A stretch of DNA of 64,000 nt from Piezodorus guildinii. Lineage: Eukaryota; Arthropoda; Insecta; Hemiptera; Pentatomidae. The stretch is taken from the NCBI GenBank assembly GCA_023052935.1, contig CM041292.1, positions 77,075,669 to 77,139,668 on the forward strand, in the 5' to 3' direction. The position numbers and the translations under genes are program-made. The notes under the pieces are model-generated. The model was not told the origin of the DNA, ran no database searches, and worked only from the letters and a program-made list of their open reading frames with translations. Every line of letters starts with the position of its first letter. Position 1 is the first letter of the stretch. Below, in pieces: positions 45,460-57,062 of the stretch.

Positions 45460-46268
45460 TTTACTTTCACTTACCTATATATGCAATGTATAGAAAAAGA
45501 AAGTATTGCGATCATGGCAATTTTTTTAATTCCTGAGAAAATACACGTTTTAGAGTCCAAAAGCCCCGTAAGATAGACTGTGTGTGTGTGTGTGTGTGTT
45601 TAGTAAATATAGCTCGAAAACGATAGGTTATGTATAACTGCAAATTTATATTTTAGATGCGTTTACGCCTGAGATGTTACTGCAATGTTATCAACAAAAT
45701 CAGCAATCCAGAAGAAACAATTTTCACTATGCATTTTTTCACGTTTTTCTCAAAAAAGGTTATAACGCTTTTGGTTAAACTCAATATATTTATGTGAAAA
45801 TTTCAATATCATGTAGGTTTTATTCTGATTAAAGTAGTTTGACCGGGCTTAAATGCCGATATTTACATTTTCTTCCTCTAAAGTACCTTTAATTTCGTAG
45901 ATTCGATAAAAAAAATATCCATGTCATCTTGTTATCATTGATAAAAAAACGGGTAAATATGTAAGTTGATCGAATTCGATATTCAACTAAAGGTGAAAAT
46001 AGCAAAACTTTTTGTTACAATTTTTGTGTTTTTCAATAGAAGCACATTAATATACATAATATATACCGTCTGAAAGATTTTAGAAAACTCTTGTTGTAGA
46101 CCCTGATATAATAGATTATTTAATAAAACACATGTTTCTGTCAAAACACAATTTTAATTAATTCTTATTACTTTCACTTAACTATTTATTTAATCTCTTA
46201 CTGGCTTTGAAAATTCTTAAATTTAATAACAACGGAAAGTGAAATCTTGTGCTACGCGCACTACATTT
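45460..46268 (+). mobile_element. family X, copy I
   Basis: 5' end attttactttcacttacc (45462), (GT)n at 45580-45600, 'gtttgaccgggcttaaatgc', 'gatattcaactaaaggtg', 'aaaacacatgtttctgtc', 3' end 'gtgctacgcgcactacattt'. Confidence 0.8.
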
Positions 46269-47278
46269 TTGCTCCTAGATTTTGAGCTACCAAAATACCA
46301 CATAATAATAAAGAATCTCGTTTGAAACAGATGTATAAAAGTAGTTCAACTAATCCTTTTTGGAAATTTTATTTTCTTAGATAACTGCAACTAAAAAATG
46401 AAATAGTCTAATGAAATAACGACTTCAATATGATCCAAAATTTCAAAATGATGAATCTATCATAAAAATTGAACCACTCATTTCTTTTCGTAGAATTCTT
46501 TCAAAACATATAAAAATGTATAAGAGGAATAAATTAAGCAAAATTACTGTCATAATAATAATAATAATTTCTATATTTATCCTGGGACAAGAGCCTTTAG
46601 AATGATTTATATGAAAGTAAATAAAGTCTTTGGTGCCTTAGAGTAATAATAGAAGGGGGAAAATACAGTGATTAAGTTAAAAAAAAAAATACAAAAGACA
46701 AAGATAACATAAAAAACCAAATTGATGAATATAATAAATTGACTTTATTTGTTTTCAAGTAAGGTTAGATCTTAAGATAGTAAGTCTTGCAATATTGACG
46801 CTCATTATAAATGACAATAAAGATATTTAATCAAAATTTGGGTGTTGATTCTTAAATAACAGTAATGTAACAGGATGGATAATTTGAATCAGTTCTTTGG
46901 GAGAACGGAATACAATTGTAACCGGTACATTACAGGTCAGTAACGGCACATCCTTAGTACACAATATGTGGCGCTAGTATAGTCCTTACCAAGTACCTAC
47001 TTACGCACTCTATCTACCAAAGAAGGAAGTTCTAAAACGAAAAACCATTTATGAATATGAAAAGTATAATGCATTTCATTACCAAATTTTATTTTATTTT
47101 GTTCTTTAACTTATTTTTACAACAAATGATATAATATTAACGTCTGTTACTATTGCTACAAAAAAAAAAATAAAATAAAATAAACAATAATCTTGAAATA
47201 TATTTCTAGTTTTCTCTTTTTTGAGGTTATTAAATTCTTTGATTTTTGTTATTTATCCAGTTATTTGTAATGCTAATA
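46269..47278. other. spacer, nothing recognised
   Basis: AT-rich, with a short (ATA)n at about 46552-46568. No supported gene. Confidence 0.45.
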
Positions 47279-47294
47279 TTTTTTATTTTATTTT

Positions 47295-47503
47295 ATTTAA
47301 TGTTCCCCTATGCTGTTGTGGCTAATCGGACGATAATACACTGGGAGTTCTAAATTCATCCTATCCAGATTTAATTAGGACAGAAATCTTTAACCTGAGT
47401 GCCTGACATCGCACAGGCTCGGGAACACCTTTTAACGTCCTCTCCGAAGGACTGCATAACTAAGGATCTTTTACTCCCATTAAAAAATCCTAGGGCTACC
47501 TGC
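47295..47503 (-). mobile_element. SINE-1, 5'-truncated, with 16-bp target duplication
   Basis: ttttttattttatttt at 47279-47294 and 47504-47519 bracket a minus-strand SINE-1 that lacks its head (it stops at 'cctagggctacctgc'). Because the duplication is T-rich, its exact length is uncertain, but the two copies match over 16 bases. Confidence 0.85.
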
Positions 47504-48556
47504 TTTTTTATTTTATTTTTTTAATACTAAGATCGTGATAAGTAGGATTATTAAAAACAAACAAAACAAAGGTATTTTGGAGAAACATATTTTGAAAATT
47601 CGCTGTTTTCAAACTTTGCCATTTGAAGTAATTTAATTCCCATATTCCTACAGGTTAGTGAAAGGGAAAAAATAGAACAATTCTAATCACTCTGAGAACA
47701 TTATTTTTCACATTAACAAATATAATAATATAATTGATTTCCGTTTTAACACTTGCTTTACTGTTAAAATGAATTAAACTGGTCAGATGGCATTTTTTAT
47801 GTTTATTTTATTTAATTTATTGATATTTACAACTGTATTGGTAAACACATCAAGTAAATAAGCTGAGTGATAAAAAAGCAGTTTCTAAGTAAGTAGTAGT
47901 CCAAAGTGATTTGTCAGTAGTAGTGAGATTTTAAGTTATACTCAGCAAGTTTTGAATTCCCTGATTTCTGATTTTAGTTTAATAGTCAGTATGGTATAGT
48001 TAGTTTTGCCTCCTAGGTATCTAGTCCTATGCCACTTTGATCTTGCCTTGCGTTTTTCCCTTAATAAAATTTCAATGTGCCGTGGCAAGTTAGTTTATTG
48101 ATGTTGTTTTTAGTGTTATCGCGTATACTGCTGTTTATTGAGTCAGTAAGGATAGGACTTTAACACAGAAATTTATAAAATATGGAAAAATCATAACACA
48201 GAACACTCATAAGCAAGTTCTTGTTTATATATTTTAGTAGTTTCACGGATGTTTGATGCGCATTGAATTCAAGTGCGCTAATGATCCGTTTGGGATTATG
48301 GGGAAGTTTATAAAATAAATAAAATCCCAGCTATTACTCGTATTAGTTATTGTTTTAATTTATTTATCAGATAAAAGACTCATGAATCTTCAGTCTATGA
48401 TAATTCTCGTTAATGCTTGTCAAAATATCTGAATAGTGTATATTAGAATTTATAGGGTATTATAAAATAAAATATACACTCTTTAACCGACCATCTAACC
48501 ACTACCCTCCATCCTCTAGGTAAATCATTTCCAGTGTAAATAAACTAGCGTCTAAA
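47504..48556. other. spacer; includes Jockey-type 3' tail at 47815-47880 (minus)
   Basis: 47815-47880 contains 'ttattgatatttacaactgt' and 'acatcaagtaaat', the 3' tail shared with the Jockey copies at 31178 and 56365. What follows does not match their coding region, so it may be a chimera or a related family. Nothing else is recognised. Confidence 0.45.
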
Positions 48557-48680
48557 ACCTGTGAAAAATTGTCACTCTCACAAGCGGTATCTCTTGTAAC
48601 TAGATGCTCCTAGCTTGTCCCCTTTTTAACCAAGAGAACATGATGGTGAAAAATCGTGTGATTTGGTGATAGTGAATTAT
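48557..48680 (-). repeat. family W repeat, decayed copy
   Basis: Minus strand. The blocks 'aacctgtgaaaaattgtcac', 'tctcacaagcggt' and 'agatgctcctagcttg', then T-rich and 'aagagaacatgatgg', line up with 30140-30290. It lies about 150 bp from X copy J. Confidence 0.45.
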
Positions 48681-48825
48681 CATACACTCTCGCATACTTT
48701 CAACGTATAAACCTTCAATTACCCGATTTTCTTAAAATGGATTTATCCTTCTTCTTACAGGTCTTAAAACATATTTTTATGATACATGTATTACGCTTGT
48801 TTGTTTTGAAACAACACTATTTAGT

Positions 48826-49625
48826 TTTACTTTCACTTATAGTAAGGGAAAGTATTGCGATCGTGAAAATTTTCGAATTTGAGTTAAAACGGAAGTAAAT
48901 GACCAAGTCCAAAAAGGTCTGTCTTTGTGTGTGTGTTGTAAATCTTGCAATAAAACGATATGTTGTACAATACGGAAATTTCATATTAAAGACAACTATA
49001 CACCGAGATGTTACAACAGCATTTTCATAAGACCAAAAGAGCCACTTATATACCATGCATTTAGCCCATTTTTATGATTTTCTCAAAAACGGCTCCAACG
49101 ATTTTGATTATACTTCCTATATCGATGTAAAATTTAATGTGATTTAATATCATGGAGGTTTCATTCTGATTAAAATAGTTTGACAGTGCTTAAAGGACGA
49201 TATTTTAAAATTTCTTCCTCTAAAGTACCTTTAATTTTGTGGAATTAATAAAAATATCTATATCATCTATTTAGTACTGATAAAAAACGGATAAATTTGA
49301 ACGAATACAATATCTAACTAAAAGAGAAAAGACCAAAAATGTTTTTTAATGCAATTTCGGTGTTTTTGAACAATATAATAATATAACAGTAATGCGTATA
49401 ATATAACGTTAGAAAGCGAAAGGTTTTAGAAAAGTTATAATCTTATACAAAACATTGTAAAAGTTAATAAAGAGCGGGGAAAAACCGATAAAACTAACTG
49501 ATTGTCATAGATAAGATAATTCTTTAACAATTTATTTGTATCTTATGTATTTAATAAAACTATTTAAATTGATTTTAACATCGGAGGTAAGTGAAAGTCG
49601 TGTGTTGCTCGCACCAAATTTTTTT
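48826..49625 (+). mobile_element. family X, copy J
   Basis: 5' end gttttactttcacttatagt, 'agtattgcgatcgtgaaaat', short GT run at 48934, 'tcgatgtaaaatttaatgtg', 3' end 'ggaggtaagtgaaagtcgtg', 'ttgctcgcaccaaa'. Flanked by W repeats on both sides, in inverted orientation. Confidence 0.8.
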
Positions 49626-49731
49626 ATCTTTTTTTTTTTTAAATATTTAATGATATCAAAGAATTTTAAAAAAATATATTTGATGTTATTATCCGATTTC
49701 TTTTTCTTTTTTTTTTTTTTTTTTTTAAGCA

Positions 49732-49925
49732 TGCCTTTCTCATCTCCTGGTAATTTCGTGAACTCTTACAATACCTCACTCTATCGAATTTTCACCAAAA
49801 TATTCTATCAATGTGTAACGCGGCCATAATTGAAGAATAAAAAAAGGGCAAGATTGGTGCACCTAGTTACTAAAAATGGCGCTAGATACCGTTCATGAGA
49901 GCGAACAATTTTTTTATATATTTCA
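49732..49925 (+). repeat. family W repeat
   Basis: 'atgcctttctcatctcctgg', 'aatttcgtgaactcttacaa', 'cactctatcgaattttcac', 'accgttcatgagagcgaaca'. The block order is the same as on the minus strand of 30140-30333. A 32-codon frame (MPFSSPGNFVNSYNTSLYRI...) is partly conserved between the two (MPFPSSATFVNSHKTSLSWI...), which follows from DNA similarity; there is no evidence that it is translated. Confidence 0.6.
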
Positions 49926-50556
49926 GAAGCTGGTATAAATAAGACCTTACTGCTTATTAAAGACGAAGACTCATTGCTACTTTTTGGGGCCGAGGAGTAG
50001 TGGAGATAATTCACAATTAACTCCTTACATTATAAAATCCTTTTAATATTTAAATTGTGATGGGGGATTATTAGGGAGTGAGAAGGATGGTGTAATTAGC
50101 CTTGTAAATATAAGAGAGGTAATCCTCAAAGGGCCGCTGCCCAGCAGGGTACCAGCTCCTTCGTTATGCCTCCTCCGCCCACGCCGTCTCTCGCATTCTT
50201 TATAACTTAGCTCTAACTTATAACTTCACTTCCATCTCACAAATTTCTATTCTCGGCCTCTTTCTGCTTTTGGAAAACCGTGTAATCGGCCTTCCTTGAA
50301 TATAATTTCTAAGAGAGTATCCTACGGACTCGGTTTTTCAAATTACTATAGATTATATCTGTTATGTTATGAAGTGTGTGACGATGAATCAAGTTAATGG
50401 TATTTTATATTTAGAAGAATGGAAGAAAAATTGATTTTATTAAAATTGAAATTTATTACAAAATATAAGTAAACTAAGAGATGTGCATTATGTGTATTCA
50501 AATATATCACTATATATTGAATTATATTGTACTTTTGAATTTAAAATTATTAGTTT
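49926..50556. other. spacer with GC-richer patch 50085-50300
   Basis: The patch (gggccgctgcccagcaggg, cctccgcccacgccgtctc) is unique in the window. No gene recognised. Confidence 0.4.
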
Positions 50557-50568
50557 AGTATTAATAAT

Positions 50569-50807
50569 GTTTGGCCAGTATCAGGTATCACTCCTTCCAT
50601 GAAAAACTACACTTCCACTCTAATCAATTAATTACAATCCTTGCTTCATATTCCAATCCTGATAATCCTCCGAGACGTCTGAAAAGAAGATGGCTTCGAG
50701 ACCTTCATGTTTAGACTTACTACTTAAGAGTGTTTTATTATTTCAGCATAATTACTTGTTGTATTTTATACAGTTGTAAATTTCAATAAAAATATATTTA
50801 AAAAAAA
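50569..50807 (+). mobile_element. Jockey-like LINE, 5'-truncated insertion with target duplication
   Basis: agtattaataat (50557-50568) and agtattaatgat (50808-50819) match at 11 of 12 bases. The insert encodes the last few codons (DNPPRRLKRRWLRDL region, 50655-50705), then the 3' UTR and a short poly(A) tail. It gives the exact 3' end of this Jockey family. Confidence 0.9.
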
Positions 50808-50831
50808 AGTATTAATGATAAACTTGTATAG

Positions 50832-51430
50832 CTTGCTTTTTTTCATTTACTTACCTATATATGTGATATATAGTAAGGGAAAGTATTGTTATCGTAAAAA
50901 TTTTCGATTTTGAATTTTTAACCGTATTGTACAATTTAGGGTAGGGATCACTTGTAGCTGGGTGGCTAGCGTAACAGCCTCCTATGCTAAAGGTCACGGG
51001 TTCAAACCCGCAGGTGGTCCTAGGATTTTTTAATGGGAGTTAAAAATCCTTAGTTTCGCCGTCCTTCGGAGGGGACGTTAAAAGGTGGTCCCGAGCCTGT
51101 GCGTCAGGTACTCGTTAAAGATCCCTATCCTAATAAAACCTGGATAGGCTATAGCATCGTCCGATTAGCCATAGTAGCATAAAGTGACGTCAAATAAATA
51201 AACAAACAAACATACAATTTAGGGTCTTGTACGTCCCCTTCCAAAAAAATAGGAAATAAATATCATTATATTATATTAATGTGTTTGTATATATATACAT
51301 ATATATGATTTAAATGTGAAATAAGAAAGAATTTTAACATAAATAAAAACAGTAATATAGATGTCGGAAAAATAATGATTTTTCAAGAAATTGTTTTAAA
51401 AGTTAGAATGCAGTGAAGAGTTGCGAAAGG
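50832..51430 (+). mobile_element. family X, decayed copy K, split by a SINE-1
   Basis: 5' part 50832-50942 (tttttcatttacttacctat, agtaagggaaagtattgtta). It resumes after the SINE at 51226, with recognisable 3' blocks 'acagtaatatagatgtcgg' and 'gcagtgaagagttgcgaaa'. The middle and the 3' end are lost. Confidence 0.6.
50943..51212 (+). mobile_element. SINE-1, complete copy with 13-bp target duplication
   Basis: Reference copy of the family, about 270 bp. The duplication tacaatttagggt occurs at 50930-50942 and 51213-51225. The tRNA-like head has a box A-like TAGCTGGGTGG (50955-50965) and a box B GGTTCAAACCC (50999-51009), spaced as in tRNA genes. The body follows, with 'cctaggattttttaatggga', 'cgtccttcggaggggacgtt', 'ggtggtcccgagcctgtgcg' and 'agatccctatcctaataaaa', then the 3' end 'cgtccgattagcc', 'ataaagtgacgtc' and an (AAAT/AAAC)n tail. 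Transcription by pol III is inferred from the boxes. The tRNA of origin is not determined. Confidence 0.93.
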
Positions 51431-53934
51431 CGCATGAACATTATGAAATTGGATACTCAAACGGGTGTTGCTTTATAACCCTGATTTTAAACTATTTTTA
51501 AATGTGTAAAGTTTTTGTCACCAACAAAAATGTAACAAGCTCTGTTGGTTTTGCTCGTATCCAAAATTTGACAAACTATACTTGTTAGAAATTAAATTTA
51601 AAAAAAAGTATATATATGGTTTCCAAAGATTCCACATCGCGATCGTTATTTTTATAGGATAAGGCCATCGCCGTTTTTTTTTTTCTTATTGCGTAATTCT
51701 TTTTCACCCTAAAAAATGTATCAACTCTGACTCTGTTTGTTTTGAATACAAAATTTGAGACAGTTCTTCTTTTATTAGTCTGAAAATTGGTTTCAATGAA
51801 AAAAGTCACCAATGCCTTTTTCCTTATTTAGTTCTTATGAACAGCAATAGTTGGCGGCAGTGTCAAAACTTTTGTTTTGAATTCGTTGAAAACGGTGTTT
51901 TCTCAGTTAATAGACTAGGTTAGGTTACAGATACCACTAACTATTGTTTTTCCCATTCAGAGAGAAATACGAAAGTTACTTTTTTCTAGTCATTCTTGTT
52001 CCAAATAAAGCGATATGCGATAAGAAGTTCGATATTGTAGTACTTTATTAACACATAGAGGTATAGGACGAGATTGGTGACGAGATACCTTATTGGGAAA
52101 GAGGACATGGATTGTGGCACTAATGGAATAAGACATACAGACAATGACAGCACAGTGATAGGCCCAGGGGCCGGTCAGGTGTAAGAGGTTCCCATTGTGT
52201 AGCTCCAAGTGGGATTAGAGGAGAACAAACAGCCTGGAAGGGAAGGCTATGATACCGCACTGTCATCCCCAGGTGCGGTGGGAATGGCCAGCTGGTTCAC
52301 TGACTCACCCTGGTCATCCACTTCCAGGAGTTGGGCTCGTCTTAGCCCGGGAATTCAAGTTACCTAGCCGGAGGATACAGAGGTGTACTACCAGTTTTAT
52401 TTCACCTTTTAAATGATTTCGATACTAAATACAGACTTGTGAGCTACCCATTGCAACTCTTATCGTTATTGGTGGATAGATTACGTGTATGCTAAGTTGC
52501 GCAACTCCGTTTAATAGGGGTATGGAAAATAAATAAAATGACCGTTTTTCAATCAACTTTTGTATTAAATTTCTTGAATATAAAATAAATTAATATTCTA
52601 AGTATAGTCTATTTTATCCACCGTAATTAGCATCATCATACCATTTTTTGGGATGGCTGCCAAATAACGTTTGCAGCATAGATCATCAATCGGGAAACAA
52701 ATACATGATGAATTAAAGTTTTAAAATTAAAAAATGCAAAGCATGTATTTTTTTTCAAATTGTTCTTTCGCACCAACCTCAATAACAGTTTGAGCGCGAT
52801 CTAGCCATTGCTCGCTCACATTTATTCGGATTTCAAAAGTAAACAAGCTTTTCATCAGACCCATTCTTCTTTTCTAACATCATATCTACACTACTATTTT
52901 TTTCAAACAAACGCCGTCCAGGACACCATCTCCTTCATATTTAATAATTTAACGAGTGGCTCTGAAGGCTGTGAAATTTTTTTTATATTAAGGCCTTAAA
53001 ATTTCGAGAATTTGTTAGAAACTGTCATCTTCTGTAAAACAAATAACTAAACTAAGTATTTTTTTTAAGAAGTCAAATGGTCAAAAAATTAATCAAGCTA
53101 AGAGAATTCTCTGAAGGGTTTACTGAATTGTTTTTTTTTTTCATTTACATCCCATTATTTTCCGTATCATATTTTATCATAGTTTCAGGTCATCTTTATC
53201 GAGTTTACATTTATAAACTTTACCCACTTTACCCTTCAATTTCGATACCTTTTACTTTTTAACCTTTATATATATAAATAGATTTTCCTTGAAAGTGGTG
53301 GCGCACGATGTAAAGGAAGATCATTGATTGAGGCTGCCTGCCCATCGGGCTGCTCAGTTCTGCCCAGTCACCGCCGCGCTAGGCAGGTGTGATCACTACG
53401 GGCTGGTCAGGTAATTAGGTTTGGACTTGACTTTGCTTTGCCCATCGAATTTATATTAATTAAATCAAAGTAGTAAAATAAATGTGCTTAAACCTAGGCG
53501 TAAATGTGCTATACTGCTGCTTAGAGGTACCCTTGCAGCGAGTCCAATTCATATTTTTTATATAAATACTTATAAAATACGTAAAAATCAAATGGCGATA
53601 TATTTTTATTTATTGAGCTTCACTGCTCTGTTTAAAAGACGAATTCCCTTGAAACTAAAATTTAATTAAAAAAAAGCAGCCTACAGCTCGATATGCTAAA
53701 ATCAAATCAGCCATGACTAAATCACAGAAGCCGTCTTTAAATATGTAAACGACATTTATACTTTTATCTTGAGAAGGGCCTCAAATAACCTAACATAATA
53801 GACATCAGAATCAGAAAATCGATACTGATATAAAATTGATATAAAATAAATCGATATTGGAACCCATGATATTTAATAATTACATAAAAGTATAACTGAT
53901 AAACATTTATAAATAACATGTTTACATATCTCAA
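51431..53934. other. spacer with GC-richer patches at 52040-52420 and 53280-53430
   Basis: 51515-51600 and 51700-51790 share a loose direct repeat (caacaaaaatgtaac...caaaatttgacaaac versus cctaaaaaatgtatc...caaaatttgagacag). Neither GC-richer patch holds a recognised gene. The rest is AT-rich. Confidence 0.4.
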
Positions 53935-54265
53935 TTTATAATTAAAATATACAATATACAGGAAAAGAAATGTTGTATACGTTTACGTAAGGAAAATAAC
54001 ATATCACCACTGCTAATTTGCAAAAATTTCAATGATTCTTTTTCATTTTGTAGAAAATTTTATTCAATTAGCAAAAAAGTTTAAATAAAATTGGCATTTA
54101 TTTATTTATTAATTAGGAGAAACGGATTGTTTTTTATTTCTTATTCGTGTTCTAAGCATCTTGAAACGTAAACACACTAATTTCGAAGGGGGCAATTTTT
54201 TTTTTTTTTTTTTTTTTTTTGGTAGATTACAAACGTTCATAATAAACAAAAATGCATTTATTGCA
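53935..54265 (+). repeat. family Y repeat
   Basis: First-half blocks 'aacatatcaccactgctaat', 'atttcaatgattctttttc' and second-half blocks 'ggagaaacggattg', 'ttattcgtgttctaagcatc', 'ttgaaacgtaa', followed by a T25-30 run and 'ggtagattacaaacgttcat'. Confidence 0.65.
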
Positions 54266-55690
54266 AATGAGCTATAATGATTTTCATAAGTTAGATTTTT
54301 AAGGCATGTATGTTAACCAACTACTGATGCGACTACTTTTTCTGACGACATTAATATTTGGCGTTCAATAATAACACTGTTGATTGTTTTTAAAACCAAT
54401 TGAAAGAGTGACTAACCGACTGATAGAAAAGTCATATGAATTGTAGTTTCATTTGTATCAAAAAATGTAAAAAAATCGAGGGTTCTTAAAAATCTATCTT
54501 AAATGAAATTGTACTCAAGCCATGAATGAAAACGTATGTGATGTCAAAAGATAAAAGTAGTGCTTTTGTAAATCTTCATTTCTTATCTGAAACGTGCGCA
54601 ATTCATTCACCTCATGTAAGCCAGTGCTCTCACCCCTTTCACCAGATCAAGGAACTGGATTGTTCTAAGAAAGATCCGGCAGAAGTAAATAGAGCAATGG
54701 AGGCTGAAGAAAATCTGGTGGTTTCTCTGCCGGGTGGGGTTTTCACGGTCCTAGCTGTTCTGGTCCATCGGGAGAAGCTGAAGAAAGGTATGGGAGAATT
54801 GGATAAAGAACGGAATGGAGCCGGCCTTTCTTCTCTTCTGCCGAGTCATGGAGGTTTCTCTCTTTGTCGGCCCTCCTTCCTCTGTTCGCAATCAAAACAC
54901 TTTTCAGTTGCTATTTGCCTCCGAGGTTACCGATGGACATATCACCTTCCATAGATTAACGATTGCTCTTCGATGAAGGTTACAATCGCTTTCGTTTCAA
55001 TTTTCTATTATGTCGATTGAATACGATCGTTAATTCGGAATTGTATCGTTCAATCGTTATTTGTTTCTAAGAAGGTCAATACAGATTCCAATATGTAGAA
55101 AGTTACTGTGAAGAAGGATTTGTATTGCAAAGGTGGGTCACACCTTTACCGAACACTGTGAAAACAAATATGTAGAAGAGCAACTTCGGTTTAACTGTAT
55201 TAGTGTCCAATAGACTTGCTAGGGATTGGCTGCACATAGCACTATAGTACTCTAAAATTATGTAAAAAATAAGCACAATCCGGACATCCACCCTCCCTTC
55301 CGCAAAAAAATAAAATAAATACGTTTGAAATTTCGTAGTAATCTTCCTTCATCAACTAGTAAAAAGTCTGAGGGTTTTCCGCAACGCATTTTGTACGAGG
55401 GAAGAGGAGGATCAGAAAAAAATGAAATGTTATTCAATTTTAGTGATAACATTAAAATTATTATGTTAATCGCAAATATCTACTTTTAATTTAAAATGAT
55501 TTTAAAAACGATTTTAAGTTTTCCTTGCTTAAATGAATGGTTCTGGAGATATTAGAGGGATAGATAATATACCGGTTTTTTCCTTATTAAGTAAAAATTC
55601 TATGAAATATGATAATTCCAGGGCAACTACCAGCTTATCCTGGTTTCTTACCCAGAAATGGTTTAATCTTTGCTTTGCAAGAAAGCTAAT

Positions 55691-55696
<6 letters not shown>
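54266..55696. other. spacer; GC-richer 54590-54960 with an unassigned 142-codon frame
   Basis: A plus-strand open frame runs from 54526 to 54954. Part of it (KKDPAEVNRAMEAEENLVVS) lies in the GC-richer patch, where stops are rarer by composition. I recognise no domain, signal peptide or splice pattern and do not call it a gene. It is unique in the window. Confidence 0.3.

Positions 55697-55757
<61 letters not shown>
55697..55757. repeat. (TA)n microsatellite
   Basis: Pure TA run of about 60 bp. Confidence 0.97.
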
Positions 55758-55761
<4 letters not shown>

Positions 55762-56364
55762 CTCAGTAAGGCCAAAAATGGAAAAGGGGGATCTTGGGGA
55801 TCTTTTAGAATAGAATAGAATAGAAAAAAGCTCTTATTCTGGGACTTAGTCCCTTAAGAATAACATAATTGTTAAAAAAAAAGATAGCACATGGGTGGAT
55901 TTTGTATATTTTAGTGTAAACCACTAAAAAAAATCATCCACTGTAATGGAATTCATTCATTTTTTATTTTCGAAGCTTGACTCACTGGTGTAATAGTGAC
56001 AATAGTTTATCGTTGTTTTTTTTTAGTCATCATTAATTGAGAATTTACTCGTATTTTAATTTTTAATGATCATATCTAAGATCGAAAATGCTAAAAATCA
56101 AATTATATTCGGAAATCGCCTTTGAACTCTCATAAATTCATGACGGTCAAAGCTATTATATTTGATGTGGAAAAACCCGGTATATTTTCTCTTCATTATG
56201 TCTGTTTCATTTTATTTTGTTCATCATTCATTTTATGAAATAAATGCGTAGAATCATTTTAAAGTGCTTCAATTTCGTATAGAACAATGTTTGCAATAAA
56301 CATCATCATTTTCAAGTATCACAAAAAAACAAACAAGCAAAACATATTTTTATTTTTTATTTTA
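55758..56364. other. spacer, nothing recognised
   Basis: Contains (tagaa)3-4 at 55807-55826; otherwise AT-rich. Confidence 0.45.
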
Positions 56365-57062
56365 AACATGTTTATTGATATTTACAACTGTATACAAAAT
56401 ACATCAAGTAAATGTAATGGACATATAGTAAATTGACATGAAATACATGTAGAGACACCACCCATTAGCAGCACTCTAAATATATCCTAAACAAGAAGGT
56501 CTCGGGACCATCTTCTTTTCGGACGCCTCGGAGGGTTATCAGGAATTGAGGAGGAAGGGGAACCAGTGGATTAGAGTGGGAATGGAGTTTTTCATGAAAT
56601 GAATGATACCTGGTTCGGGCTAAATCAGTAACATATGGAACATTAAGATCTTTATGGATAAGTTTATTCGTGACAAAATATGGAGCATTGAGGATTTTAC
56701 GAAGGATTTTGGATGGTAAGGATTGGATACGAGAGGAATTCTATGGTTTAGTAGACCCCCATAGCTCTACTCCGTAAGTACAGATAGGTCTTATGATGGT
56801 CATGTAAATGAGTCTTTTGTAGTTAAGAGGAAGCATTGACCGTTTGTCTAGTAAGTGTTGAAGTAACCGAAAGCGGCGAGCAGTTTCTTGTCGTTTCAGT
56901 CTAGTGTAAGAATTCCATGTTAGACGTTTGTCAAGTAGCTTAGACTTGACTTGACAAACGTCTAACGTAGCGGATCTGTTCAACCGGAATAAGTGGAATA
57001 TTAATAAAGGATACTGCGGGACAGGATGTCATAGGTTTACGACGAAGGGAAAAGGTTGCAAA
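56365..57062 (-). mobile_element. Jockey-like LINE, 3' end with RT thumb region
   Basis: Longest uninterrupted C-terminal part of the Jockey family here. Minus strand: LTWNSYTRLKRQETARRFRL (about 56920-56865), LLDKRSMLPLNYKRLIYM, then TIIRPICTYGVELWGSTKP, stop at 56741-56743. Further degenerate coding sequence runs down to the 'gatatttacaactgtat' tail. A local 24-bp inverted duplication (acgtttgtcaagta... / ...tgacttgacaaacgtc, 56926-56966) interrupts it near 56945. 5'-truncated near 57062. It provides the reference for joining the split copy at 19.7-24.6 kb. Confidence 0.85.

Noticed and set aside
50943..51015. A genuine tRNA gene
   Set aside because: Box A and B are present, but the head is joined to a repeated body with a tail and target duplication. 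It is a SINE.
54195..54225. Long poly(T) as a retroposon tail
   Set aside because: It lies inside family Y, where shorter T runs occupy the same position in other copies. Expansion of an internal run is the simpler reading.
54526..54954. 142-codon open frame as a host gene
   Set aside because: No recognised domain, no upstream promoter, no splice structure, and its length is explained by lower AT content of the patch. Kept only as an unassigned frame.
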